From assembly GCF_008180195.1 (NCBI RefSeq), contig NZ_VTAV01000006.1, positions 62,001-126,000 on the forward strand: a DNA stretch of 64,000 nucleotides, given 5' to 3'. Below the pieces are notes generated by a model that ran no database searches, was not told the origin of the DNA, and saw only the letters and a list, made by a program, of their open reading frames with translations. Made by a program: the position numbers and the translations under genes. Shown in pieces: positions 1-8,783 of the stretch; the stretch's first letter is position 1, and the number at the start of each line of letters is the position of its first letter. Source of the DNA: Sphingobacterium phlebotomi (GTDB lineage: Bacteria > Bacteroidota > Bacteroidia > Sphingobacteriales > Sphingobacteriaceae).

Positions 1-1281
1 ACCCGCTCCATGGCCACCGATATTTTCGTAGAACGTAGAGTTTACGATCACTGTTACCGAACGTTCCCTTCCATAAAAACCGCCCCCACGACGTGTTTCA
101 CTTAAACCGGCACCGTTGTTATTGTTATATGCGATAGTACTGTTATAAATATAAGTATAAGTGGGCTGCGAGCCGCTAAAAGCATAAATTCCCGCACCTA
201 CACCGCTGATGGTATTATTTGATATCTCACAATCATTAAAATAAACCGTCGCTGCCTCGTTAAAGATACCTCCTCCATTACCGCCATTATGTGTTCCCTT
301 ATTCTCTTTGATTGTGCTTCGTTCAAATCGCACCGTAGCCCCCGAAAAGGCAAATACGCCCGCAGCATGAAAGCCCGTTGTATTTTCGGATATCTCACAA
401 TCAAAAATATCGACCGTCGAGCGGGCCACGATCAACCCACCTCCATAGAAACGATAATATTGGGCGCCGTTTAGCGTGATATGCCCTGTTCCACTGTTAG
501 CCGCCTGTCCGTGCTTAATTGAAAGACCTTGCAAAACAACTTTCTGTCCCTTCTGAGGTGGCGCAGTAATAGCCACGGTGTGATAGACCTTTCCTGAAGA
601 CGTATTGCCACTCAGAATAGTTTCATACGAGGTAGGATCAGATACGGCTCCTTCCACCGCATCATCCGGATATCCACCTATTAGACCTATATTACTATGT
701 ATCTCAAATGTCCTATCAGCGGCGTTACTAGCACTCCCACCTGTGAGAACTTTTGTTGGTATATACGTACCAGCCGCAATATGGATAACATCCCCAGGAA
801 CTACCGCATCCAATGCTTTGTCTAAAGTAGTAGCCTCATTCCACGAAAGCCCCGAATTTTCTTCAGTTCCCGTAGTTTTCACATAGAAATGTGTAACCAA
901 ATCACTTGGTTCTGCAGCTGCTTGGATAACCTGTATTTTCTTTTCATTATCTTTCGTAATCCAAACGGTCAATTCCGCATTCCTTGGAGTGGTACTTCTA
1001 TTGCGAGCGATACTAAATGTAATCTTTCCATCTGCCAAAGCATTTTCAGAAGAAAAACTAACCCAGTCTGCATTACTTTTTACACGCCAAGGTAAATTCG
1101 ATTCTACATTGATTGTAAATTCTCCACCCTCTTTACTCACTTCGATAGCATCGGTCTCCAATGAAAACGCTGGCTCTTGCGGCGTAAAACTACCCAAATC
1201 TTCAACTTTCGAACAGGAAAAGCAAACACCAAGTAGTAACACGAAGAGTATGCCAGTCCACTGATTCAAATATCTGTTCAT
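1..1281 (-). CDS. BACON-domain, right-handed beta-helix lipoprotein (partial)
   Basis: The frame is open from the ATG at 1281 to the left window edge (427 codons, no stop), so the C-terminus is missing. The N-terminus has a hydrophobic stretch ending in Cys23, a lipoprotein signal. Residues about 36-118 look like a BACON domain (SNLPWRVKSNADWVSF, then regularly spaced beta strands), a fold common in Bacteroidota surface glycan-binding proteins. From about residue 130 the sequence reads like the start of a parallel beta-helix: FYVKTTGTEENSG, AIHIAAGTY-like and IGGYP segments, then repeated units of the kind STIKENKGTHNGGNGGG. It is the last visible gene of the sigma/FecR/SusCD operon, 21 bp after the glycosidase gene. 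A surface polysaccharide-binding or polysaccharide-lyase-like role is inference; no catalytic residues could be assigned. Confidence 0.8.
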   Translation of the reverse strand, partial: MNRYLNQWTGILFVLLLGVCFSCSKVEDLGSFTPQEPAFSLETDAIEVSKEGGEFTINVESNLPWRVKSNADWVSFSSENALADGKITFSIARNRSTTPRNAELTVWITKDNEKKIQVIQAAAEPSDLVTHFYVKTTGTEENSGLSWNEATTLDKALDAVVPGDVIHIAAGTYIPTKVLTGGSASNAADRTFEIHSNIGLIGGYPDDAVEGAVSDPTSYETILSGNTSSGKVYHTVAITAPPQKGQKVVLQGLSIKHGQAANSGTGHITLNGAQYYRFYGGGLIVARSTVDIFDCEISENTTGFHAAGVFAFSGATVRFERSTIKENKGTHNGGNGGGIFNEAATVYFNDCEISNNTISGVGAGIYAFSGSQPTYTYIYNSTIAYNNNNGAGLSETRRGGGFYGRERSVTVIVNSTFYENIGGHGAG

Positions 1282-1302
1282 ATTATTTTCTTTAAAATGT
1301 CC

Positions 1303-2241
1303 TTATTCAGAAGTGATTAATAAACCGTTGGCCACAGAACGCTCCTGACCGCCATTATCTGTCGGCCAGTTGCGTATTTCAAAACGATCCGCAGAAAAAT
1401 CGGGTGTATTGCGGATGAAGAATGTGGTAGAACCTCCCCCATCGAGATTAATCCCATTTTCCGCTCCCAATGCCTTCAAACAATGTCCCAACTCTTCGAA
1501 CAACATGCCATTGGAATACCAGAAATTTCTGCCGTCAACGGCCAATATGAATACCTTCTGACCGTCGGCAGAAACGCCGATACAGGTACGAGGTTCCACC
1601 GTAGTATCCATGTGTGTGAGCACAGCTCCATCGCGCACCAGCGTTACGCTACCGCCGACAGCTTCTTTGATCACACCGGTCGCAGCGATACTAGGATATT
1701 CATCTCGGGTAGCCACGAACGCGTTTCCGTCGTGACCAATAGCAAAAAAGCTTCTTTCCCCACTATCAAACGTTGTCCGTAGCGCAACGCCCTGCTTATA
1801 AAACACACCCCGCGGCGTACCGTTATCCATATTGTAAAAATCTCCGTTAACCCCTGCCCACACACGTTTAGCTTCGGAATCTACATGAGTTGCCTGTACT
1901 GTCATGCGTTGCATGCCAAAGGTATTCGCATCATTTGGGGAAGAAGCGACGATATCGATATTGGGATGACTAAGGTCAACCTCAAAAATAAAAATCTTCA
2001 TGGCTAACCCTTTCTGCGATAGATATTCTATTTCGCTAGCGACAATGCCGTCCGTCACCTTATACAGCGTATCTGTAAATATCTGGGCAAAAAGGTCCGT
2101 TCCTTCTACCAGTTTTTTACCAAATTCCGTTTTAGGCTCTGCCTTATATTCGAAATGATACTCGTTCTTATCACAACCATATTGAACGACGACAAACGAC
2201 AACGCTATCATCATCCAGCATATATTTTTAATCTTATTCAT
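1303..2241 (-). CDS. Phosphodiester glycosidase (NAGPA-like) family lipoprotein
   Basis: This 312-residue protein belongs to the NAGPA/DUF2233 family, named for the human enzyme that removes N-acetylglucosamine from phosphodiester-linked sugars; bacterial members act on extracytoplasmic glycans. The diagnostic segment NLDGGGSTTFFIRN lies near residue 265, with upstream GVNGDFYNMDNGTPRGV and AVDGR segments also typical. A lipoprotein signal ends in Cys23. I chose the ATG at 2241 over the in-frame ATG at 2283 because the latter overlaps the susD stop and would put 14 residues before a good signal peptide. The gene lies directly downstream of susD, so it probably trims or releases the sugar imported by the SusCD pair. 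The substrate is unknown. Confidence 0.85.
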   Translation of the reverse strand: MNKIKNICWMMIALSFVVVQYGCDKNEYHFEYKAEPKTEFGKKLVEGTDLFAQIFTDTLYKVTDGIVASEIEYLSQKGLAMKIFIFEVDLSHPNIDIVASSPNDANTFGMQRMTVQATHVDSEAKRVWAGVNGDFYNMDNGTPRGVFYKQGVALRTTFDSGERSFFAIGHDGNAFVATRDEYPSIAATGVIKEAVGGSVTLVRDGAVLTHMDTTVEPRTCIGVSADGQKVFILAVDGRNFWYSNGMLFEELGHCLKALGAENGINLDGGGSTTFFIRNTPDFSADRFEIRNWPTDNGGQERSVANGLLITSE

Positions 2242-2282
2242 CTGCTTATATTTTATTTGATTTCCAATCAAACTTATACACA

Positions 2283-3557
2283 TTAATAACCTGGGTTAGG
2301 CACGAGATTAGGGTTGAGCTGTAACTCTCTACCGGGAATAGGCAACACGTGCTGATGATCGAGTAACTGCAATTCCTCCTTCGCCCGTTCTGTTCTTACC
2401 AGATCGTGATACATAAAGTTTTCTCCCAACAATTCGCGTTTTCTCTCGTTTAATATAGCTGTCAGGTATTCATTATCATTAGCAGGAAAGATATCCCCTA
2501 AACCTCGGAATCGACGCAGCTCATTCAGCCGTTCAACGCCTAACGATCTTCCTTGTGCTTCTGCACTAATGAGGTACATTTCGGCTATTCTAGAAACGAT
2601 AAAAGGGTCGCGGCCGGTTTGTCCACTGGGGTACTTATTGATACATTCCGTACCAGCGATATTGATCAATGAAATAGCTTTTCTCTTATCGTCATCAGCA
2701 AACAATGCGATGGTTTCCGGTGTAGGCTTATAAGCGCCCTGCCCTCTGTTCGGGTGCCCATAAGTATAGAATAGATCACTGATATTGATACTTGATTCTT
2801 CCGTACGGTTCGCGAACGCAAAAATGGTTTCTGTATCGCTGGCATCACGGAAAATACGTTCAAAGGTATCCAACCGATAGGCTCCATCGGTAATTAAGCT
2901 TTCAGCCAAGGTAGCCGCTTGTTCCATTTTCCCTTGGCTGAGCATTACCCGTGCTTTTAGGGCAATAGCCGCACCGCGGGAAACGTAGTAATAACTTGAA
3001 GAACTACCGAGCAACGCCACCGCTGCATCTAATTCTTCTTCGATAAACGTCCAGACATTCGCTATAGGGTCCCGATGAACACGCTCCATCGTATTGTTCC
3101 GTAAAATCGGCACATCGCCCCATCGAGTTGCTAAGCAAAAATAGATGTACGCCCGAAAATAATGAGCCTCTCCTTTAGATAAGGAAGCCAATTCCGCTTC
3201 CGGGAAACGCTCCGCCACCGCAAGCATATTATTCACTTGATACAGCGCGCTAAAGTAACCGTTCCAGCTTGCCCCGACAGTAGCGTTCAACGGACTCAAT
3301 GTCGCGTTAATCAAATCTCTAGAGGTGCCCGAATTAGTCTGTATCGTTCCACCGAGCATATCAAACAGGATAAATGAGCGGACAGTCGGGTCATTTTGCA
3401 CGCTATTGTACATACCATTCCGTACCGCAGGGACATCGCGTATATCTACCGCATCCGGCGAAATGGCCGCGAACGAAAACTGCTCTAACTGGTCAGCACA
3501 AGATCCAAATAGTGCTATGGCCATCATGGCTATTATATATTTCTTCATCACTTTCAT
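2283..3557 (-). CDS. susD: SusD/RagB-family outer-membrane nutrient-binding lipoprotein
   Basis: This 424-residue surface lipoprotein caps the SusC barrel and captures oligosaccharide or another nutrient. The signal peptide ends at LFGSC (Cys20). TPR-like helices follow (AHYFRAYIYFCLATRWGDVPI, typical of the SusD N-terminal half), and the C-terminus has the family's LNELRRFRGL and NERKRELLGENFMYHDLVR segments. The start could be the ATG at 3557 or the in-frame ATG at 3548; the second Met fits the signal peptide equally well. The gene begins 2 bp after the susC stop, and the pair is surely co-transcribed. At 424 residues it is somewhat short for the family (usually 450-600), which suggests a small ligand-binding face. 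Confidence 0.95.
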   Translation of the reverse strand: MKVMKKYIIAMMAIALFGSCADQLEQFSFAAISPDAVDIRDVPAVRNGMYNSVQNDPTVRSFILFDMLGGTIQTNSGTSRDLINATLSPLNATVGASWNGYFSALYQVNNMLAVAERFPEAELASLSKGEAHYFRAYIYFCLATRWGDVPILRNNTMERVHRDPIANVWTFIEEELDAAVALLGSSSSYYYVSRGAAIALKARVMLSQGKMEQAATLAESLITDGAYRLDTFERIFRDASDTETIFAFANRTEESSINISDLFYTYGHPNRGQGAYKPTPETIALFADDDKRKAISLINIAGTECINKYPSGQTGRDPFIVSRIAEMYLISAEAQGRSLGVERLNELRRFRGLGDIFPANDNEYLTAILNERKRELLGENFMYHDLVRTERAKEELQLLDHQHVLPIPGRELQLNPNLVPNPGY

Positions 3558-3559
3558 CT

Positions 3560-6500
3560 TTAAAAGTTTGCATTGAGTCCTACCGTAAATGTTCGAGGTT
3601 GGGGTACATTAAACGTATCTACACTAAAGAAACGTGGGTCCATATTGTTGCTAACCTGTGGATCCCATCCCGGATAATTACTAATCAGAAACAGATTGTC
3701 TGCTTGGAGGAAAGTCCGCAAGCCTTTGATGTGATATTTGTTCAATGTAGGTGTTGGAAAATTATAGCTTAACATAAGCGTTCTCAACCGTATAAAAGAC
3801 CCGTCTTCCAACCAACGGTCGGAGTTACGTGTATTATTAATGTCGCCGTTTAATGCGCGTGGATATTTATTCGTAGAACCTGGGCCAGTCCATCGATTTT
3901 CAGCATGTTCTGCCATAACTGCGCTATTATGGCCTAATCGCGCCACCTCGCCCTGCCATTGTGCAAAGACATCATTGCCATAGACATAAGACAAAAACAC
4001 ATCTAAGGAAAATCCTTTATACCGGAAGGTATTATTCCATCCCCCGGAGAAATCCGGGTTAGATGATCCCATGACCACTCGATCGTTGTCATTGATAAGA
4101 CCATTGCCATCCAAATCCTGCCACTTGACATCGCCGGCCCGTATGCCAATATCGTATTGCGATTTTGGGACCTCTCCATCATATTGATAGATTCCTTCCA
4201 TTTTGAACAGGTAGTACGCACCGATCTCTTTGCCGACCTGCAATGCCCTATTACCCCCGATACTGATCGGTTCGTCATCCCCAATAAGCGAGGTGATCTT
4301 ATTTTTGTTCGTTGCAATATTAAATTGGGACAGCCATTGGAACTGACCGAAATTAAAATGCGTGTTGAGCGTGAATTCAGCACCGCGATTTCGCATTGAA
4401 CCAATATTGGAAGTAATGGAAGTGACACCTGTCGTCGCATGTACTGGCATAGAGTAGATCAGATCGGTTGTATTCTTCTGATACCAATCGACCATGACGT
4501 TTACTTTACCGTTCAACAGTCCGAGATCAAACCCGACATCATACTGTCCGGCCTTCTCCCATGTCAATGTTTCGTTTCCAAAAGTATTGACGGCAATACC
4601 GCTGTTACCAAGATAATTATACCCACCCTGCATTAAGGCTTGGTAAACGTAGCTGCCTAAGCCGTCTTGATTACCGGTACGACCGTAGCTCATTCTGAAC
4701 TTAAGATCTGTACCACTTCCCTGCATAAATTCCTCTTCCGAAATATTCCAGCCCGCAGATATCGACGGAAACCAGCCCCAGCGATTGTCTCGATGAAAAC
4801 GAGAAGACCCGTCGGTTCGCAGCGTACCTGTCAATATATAACGATCCAAGTACGAAAGCGTCGCGCGACCAAAATAAGATTCCAGGGTATAAATACCACG
4901 TCCGGAAGAAGATATCGTCTCTGCAGCGGCACTCGCTACGACGAAAGATGGAGAAGGAAATCCTCGGGCATCGATATAGGTGGTACGCGTATCAATTTTC
5001 TGGAAAGAATGCCCCGCAATAGCATTCAGCGAAAAATCACCAAACTTATCATTGTAAGTCAAAACATTCTCAAACAAATAGTTTCTAATCAACCTGTTAC
5101 GGTCCAACAATCTTCCCACTCCCATCCCATAAGGATGGTTCTCGTTGTAATAGGTATGGTCGTAGGTCTGTGTCACATCCGCATTAAACGACGATTTCCA
5201 AGATAGCTTATCTTTCCATTTCAATGTGGTATAGAAATTCCCCAAATAGCGTAAATCTTCGATATATACTGTTTGCTCGTTAAGGATCTGCATCGGATTG
5301 TGATATACCAGCTCGTTCGTACCGCCAACGTAATAATCACCATTTGGTTTGTAAGGTCTGTCAAACGGACGCTGTTGTATAGATCGACCTATAATAGTCG
5401 TTCCAAGAGAAGCTCCGGGAATTTGATTATTCCGCACATAATTCGCTGAATTATTCGTTCCAATTTCCAACCAAGGTGCTACTTCATAACTCATCTTCCC
5501 CCGCAGGTTGATTTTGTCCATGGAGTTGGTCTTGATAACGCCCTCCTGTGTGGTATACGCTGCGGCGAAGTAGTTTTTCATCTTCTGTGTTCCGCCCGAA
5601 ACCGCTGCATCTACTGTAAAAAAAGAACCTGTTTGCGTAATAACATCCATCCAATCCGTGTCAGGTAGGTTGCCAAATGGGTTAGAAATAGGTAATTTGT
5701 ATCCGGAGTTACCGATCTGTAGCCCGTACTGTTCATTGTAATTGGCAATCCCTTCATTCATACTTTTTACATACAGTTCGGAATCCGCCATTTTAATTTT
5801 ATTCAAATAAGGGAATTGTGTCATACCGCCATTCACATTGAGACGTATATCCGCACGCCCTTCTTTTCCAGACCGGGTCGTAATCACAACCACCCCATTG
5901 GTTCCCCTGGAGCCGTAGATGGCTGCTGAAGCGGCATCTTTCAATATCTCTATGGATTCAATATCTGCTATATTCAATGTTGCTAATGAGCTCATGGATT
6001 CGCCAAAGTCGTACAGGTTACTGTTTGAATTGGTGATCGGCACACCATCAATGACATATAACGGCTCATTGCTTGCACTTAACGAAGATATCCCCCGGAT
6101 ACTGACCCGTTCCCCACTTCCCAAGTTGCCCGATCCTGTTGCCGTAGAAACCCCAGCGATTCGACCATCCAACAATTGAGCAGGGCTATTTACAGGACGC
6201 ATCGTAGATTCATCTACATTCATTTTACTAATGGCACTTGTTACAAGCGCTCTTCGCTGTGTTCCGTACCCGACGACCACAACTTCTTCTACCTTTTCAC
6301 TAACTTCTGACATACGAACAAGCAAGGAATTGTTATCACCTGCCCGAACCAAAAAACCGCGTTCGACATATCGTTCATATCCGAGCCTGTTGAATGCCAC
6401 ATCGTAAGATTTACCGGCCGTCAAACCTGTTAGGGAAAAGATTCCCTTATCGTTGGCAGAAGCCTGAAAACGTCTGTTCTGGACATCATCCACAGCTTCT

Positions 6501-6652
6501 ACTGTAACTCCCGCCAACGGTTTCCCTCTGCTGTCTACTACCGTTCCCCGGATGACAGTAGATTGTTGAGCGAAAGATATCAAAGGCACCATTAACAATA
6601 GCATGACCGCATATTCCTTCATCACACATAATAATTTGTTCTTTTGCTTCAT
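3560..6652 (-). CDS. susC: SusC/RagA-family TonB-dependent outer-membrane transporter
   Basis: This 1030-residue TonB-dependent barrel pairs with the adjacent SusD for energised nutrient uptake across the outer membrane. After a signal peptide ending SFAQQ come a CarboxypepD_reg-like domain (about residues 33-115), the EEVVVVGYGTQ TonB-box region typical of SusC, the plug (SIRGISSLS, EPLYVIDGVP, IEILKDAASAAIYG) and a long barrel ending in aromatic NANF. No STN (secretin/TonB short N-terminal) domain precedes the carboxypeptidase-like domain, although the gene follows a sigma/anti-sigma pair that often takes its signal through such a domain. The start could be the ATG at 6652 or the one at 6622. 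FecR ends 97 bp upstream, and a GC-rich hairpin lies in that gap. Confidence 0.95.
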   Translation of the reverse strand: MKQKNKLLCVMKEYAVMLLLMVPLISFAQQSTVIRGTVVDSRGKPLAGVTVEAVDDVQNRRFQASANDKGIFSLTGLTAGKSYDVAFNRLGYERYVERGFLVRAGDNNSLLVRMSEVSEKVEEVVVVGYGTQRRALVTSAISKMNVDESTMRPVNSPAQLLDGRIAGVSTATGSGNLGSGERVSIRGISSLSASNEPLYVIDGVPITNSNSNLYDFGESMSSLATLNIADIESIEILKDAASAAIYGSRGTNGVVVITTRSGKEGRADIRLNVNGGMTQFPYLNKIKMADSELYVKSMNEGIANYNEQYGLQIGNSGYKLPISNPFGNLPDTDWMDVITQTGSFFTVDAAVSGGTQKMKNYFAAAYTTQEGVIKTNSMDKINLRGKMSYEVAPWLEIGTNNSANYVRNNQIPGASLGTTIIGRSIQQRPFDRPYKPNGDYYVGGTNELVYHNPMQILNEQTVYIEDLRYLGNFYTTLKWKDKLSWKSSFNADVTQTYDHTYYNENHPYGMGVGRLLDRNRLIRNYLFENVLTYNDKFGDFSLNAIAGHSFQKIDTRTTYIDARGFPSPSFVVASAAAETISSSGRGIYTLESYFGRATLSYLDRYILTGTLRTDGSSRFHRDNRWGWFPSISAGWNISEEEFMQGSGTDLKFRMSYGRTGNQDGLGSYVYQALMQGGYNYLGNSGIAVNTFGNETLTWEKAGQYDVGFDLGLLNGKVNVMVDWYQKNTTDLIYSMPVHATTGVTSITSNIGSMRNRGAEFTLNTHFNFGQFQWLSQFNIATNKNKITSLIGDDEPISIGGNRALQVGKEIGAYYLFKMEGIYQYDGEVPKSQYDIGIRAGDVKWQDLDGNGLINDNDRVVMGSSNPDFSGGWNNTFRYKGFSLDVFLSYVYGNDVFAQWQGEVARLGHNSAVMAEHAENRWTGPGSTNKYPRALNGDINNTRNSDRWLEDGSFIRLRTLMLSYNFPTPTLNKYHIKGLRTFLQADNLFLISNYPGWDPQVSNNMDPRFFSVDTFNVPQPRTFTVGLNANF

Positions 6653-6702
6653 AATATCTATTTCATTTTTTCAACATTAAAAATTGGACAAAACGGTTCC
6701 TT

Positions 6703-6720
6703 CCGACCCTCTCGGGCCGA
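6703..6720 (-). promoter_or_regulatory. GC-rich hairpin between fecR and susC
   Basis: On the minus strand CGGCCC and GGGTCG pair around a GAGA tetraloop (one G-U). No T-run follows, so this is unlikely to be a full intrinsic terminator. It may be an mRNA-stability or attenuation element separating the regulatory genes from the much more abundant susCD message. The function is inference. Confidence 0.4.
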
Positions 6721-6749
6721 TTCACATTTTTTATTCATATCATCGTTTA

Positions 6750-7829
6750 TTAGTTATTTTTCTCTATCCGAATCGTACGTTCCTCTTTATGATAAATCAA
6801 ATCATTCATATTACATATAATATCTACCACCACATGTAGGGAATCTGTAGGCTGAAAATCACCTGTAAATGACAACTGACCCACATCAACACCGGATAGG
6901 TCTACGCGTACATCATATTTTCGCGCAACACGACGAAAGACTTCACCCAGAGAGGTCTTATCAAACACCAATAGATCGCTTTCTGCATCTGTCGGTGCCT
7001 TCTCCCTCTTCTCGGGTCGCACTTTCTTTTTAGCAACCGACATAGACGGCGAAGTCCGGCCGGAAACTGCCCAAAGCCCACTGAACGGATTAACACGAAG
7101 TTCTTCTCCCGGTTCCAAATAGACATCCGACAGGGTTACCGAACTGTTGCGGGAAGAACGTACAACAACTTTTCCCGAAAATAGATTCACTTTAAACATT
7201 TCTGCATGATGAGCACTGACAGAAAACGTCGTTCCCAATGCCGTCGTAGAATATCCTTCTGCCCAAACGGAAAATGGTCTTAATGTATCTTTTGCCACTT
7301 CAAACGTCGCTTCCCCTTCCAGAAAAACATCACGTTTATTTACATCAAAATGGGACACATAAGTAATAGAACTCCCCGATGTCAACGATGCCTTAGAGCC
7401 GTCTTCCAATAAAACAATAAGATCTTCTTGATCCATATTTTTATGTACGATCGTGTCTGGCATCGAAACTATCGTAGAGACCATCGTATGTGACGGCTCA
7501 TTATTCTTTAGATACATGGAGATTCCCCAACCAAAGAGTACCAATACTACTGCTGCGACGGCAATCCGCACCAAAGGTCGGATACGGTGTATAAGTGGAA
7601 GATGTACTTCTTCGTCAATACCTGCAACCGATTTTATTTCGGTAAAAATCTGTGCAGCACGTTCAACTTTCAGGTCATTCTCGGAAGGCTCTTCTGCCAA
7701 AAACGCCTGCTCCATATGAGCTCTCCATTCGGGATTGTGCTGTTCCAGATACCGAAGCATCTCCTTTCTCTCCTTTTCAGTAGCTTTTCCTTGCCAAAAT
7801 TTTTCTATCAAATATGTTATTCTATCCAT
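6750..7829 (-). CDS. FecR-family anti-sigma factor
   Basis: This 359-residue inner-membrane anti-sigma factor holds the ECF sigma factor encoded upstream and releases it on an outer-membrane signal. Residues 1-75 are the cytoplasmic part (MDRITYLIEKFWQGKATEKE), residues about 88-107 are a single membrane segment, and the periplasmic FecR domain follows (DGSKASLTSGSSITY, VFLEGEATFEVAKD, TALGTTFSV). The C-terminus (FDKTSLGEVFRRVARKYDV) is the FecR_C/STN-like domain. The gene lies 131 bp after the sigma gene and ahead of susC, the usual PUL order. The STN-like C-terminus may bind the transporter plug directly; this is inference. Confidence 0.93.
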   Translation of the reverse strand: MDRITYLIEKFWQGKATEKERKEMLRYLEQHNPEWRAHMEQAFLAEEPSENDLKVERAAQIFTEIKSVAGIDEEVHLPLIHRIRPLVRIAVAAVVLVLFGWGISMYLKNNEPSHTMVSTIVSMPDTIVHKNMDQEDLIVLLEDGSKASLTSGSSITYVSHFDVNKRDVFLEGEATFEVAKDTLRPFSVWAEGYSTTALGTTFSVSAHHAEMFKVNLFSGKVVVRSSRNSSVTLSDVYLEPGEELRVNPFSGLWAVSGRTSPSMSVAKKKVRPEKREKAPTDAESDLLVFDKTSLGEVFRRVARKYDVRVDLSGVDVGQLSFTGDFQPTDSLHVVVDIICNMNDLIYHKEERTIRIEKNN

Positions 7830-7960
7830 GGATCTCTATTCTTAAATACACACGTTTCCGGTTTAGGGATACATTTCCGTATTAAGGAGCAAGGTATATC
7901 CGGCTCTATACAATAAATACTCCGATTCGCAAAAAAGGGGATAGTTTTTAAGAAAGAAAA

Positions 7961-8566
7961 TTAAATTTTATCTGAAAAGACGCTGGTTATCACGATTGCA
8001 GTATAAAGATGTGGGTATTTAAGTGTGATATAATCTTTAATGGCACGGTTGGATTGTTTTAGATAATCCTTTACAGAGACCGTGGATATCCCCATCATGG
8101 AAGCGACCTCCTCCTTTGCCTTTCCTTCAAAACGACAAAGTTTGAATACTTCCTTTTTTCGGGAGGGAAGCGCATTGACCGCTTCTTCAACAATCGTCCA
8201 CTGCGCGAGGTATTCTTCTTCATTGACAGTTTCCTCCGGCAAGATATGTTCATAATCGGTATATTCTTCTACATAATCAAGCGATTCTTTCAACTTCCTT
8301 TTCAAGAAAGTTGTCGCTTTATTAAAACTTACGACAAATAACCATCCGCCGACCGATTGGTTCGATTTGATCGTGGATCGATGTTCCCACAAAGCAACAA
8401 ACACTTCCTGCAGAATATCCTCCGCATATTCTGGCTGTCTTACCATTTTCAGAACATTGGCATAGACCGGCCTGTTGTATCGATCGTATAGCGAACGAAA
8501 TGCTTCTACGGACCCTTTGTTAAGGGTACTGACTAGTTTTTCATCAGACAGCTTTGAACGCATCAT
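7961..8566 (-). CDS. ECF-type RNA polymerase sigma factor
   Basis: This is a sigma-70 family ECF factor of about 200 residues, of the Bacteroidota FecI-like class that activates a neighbouring susCD operon. Region 2 is SLYDRYNRPVYANVLKMV followed by YAEDILQEVFVALWEHRS; region 4 is NALPSRKKEVFKLCRFEG followed by the helix-turn-helix KEEVASMMGISTVSVKDYLK. I chose the ATG at 8566 (a second ATG is at 8563). The upstream TTG at 8599 is excluded because it lies inside a near-perfect -7 box and so upstream of the probable transcript start. The adjacent FecR gene is its likely anti-sigma partner. Confidence 0.93.
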   Translation of the reverse strand: MMRSKLSDEKLVSTLNKGSVEAFRSLYDRYNRPVYANVLKMVRQPEYAEDILQEVFVALWEHRSTIKSNQSVGGWLFVVSFNKATTFLKRKLKESLDYVEEYTDYEHILPEETVNEEEYLAQWTIVEEAVNALPSRKKEVFKLCRFEGKAKEEVASMMGISTVSVKDYLKQSNRAIKDYITLKYPHLYTAIVITSVFSDKI

Positions 8567-8588
8567 AAAAGTTAACAGGTGTACTAAA

Positions 8589-8619
8589 CAAATGTACAAA
8601 ATCCAACAATAGTCACAAA
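8589..8619 (-). promoter_or_regulatory. Bacteroidota housekeeping promoter for the ECF sigma gene
   Basis: On the minus strand TTTG (8619-8616) is followed after exactly 19 bp by TACATTTG (8596-8589), matching the Bacteroidota TTTG-N19-TAnnTTTG consensus. It lies about 23 bp upstream of the ATG at 8566 and settles that start. Confidence 0.75.
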
Positions 8620-8783
8620 AGTATTTAAAAGCCTTTACGCTTCACCCCAAAACGATGTTATGAAATTATGAATTTTGACTAGTGCCTAGCTATTGGGTAT
8701 CGTGATGAAATGGCAACGATTTCGTAAACAACACTATAAAGTTTAAAAAAAAACGCTAATTTAACCTCCAAAATAGAACATTC

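Noticed and set aside
605-1264. Plus-strand open frames opposite the BACON lipoprotein gene
   Set aside because: They are antisense to a clear 427-codon coding frame with recognisable domains.
7961-8599. TTG start at 8599 for the ECF sigma factor
   Set aside because: The codon lies inside the TACATTTG promoter box, upstream of the predicted transcript start.
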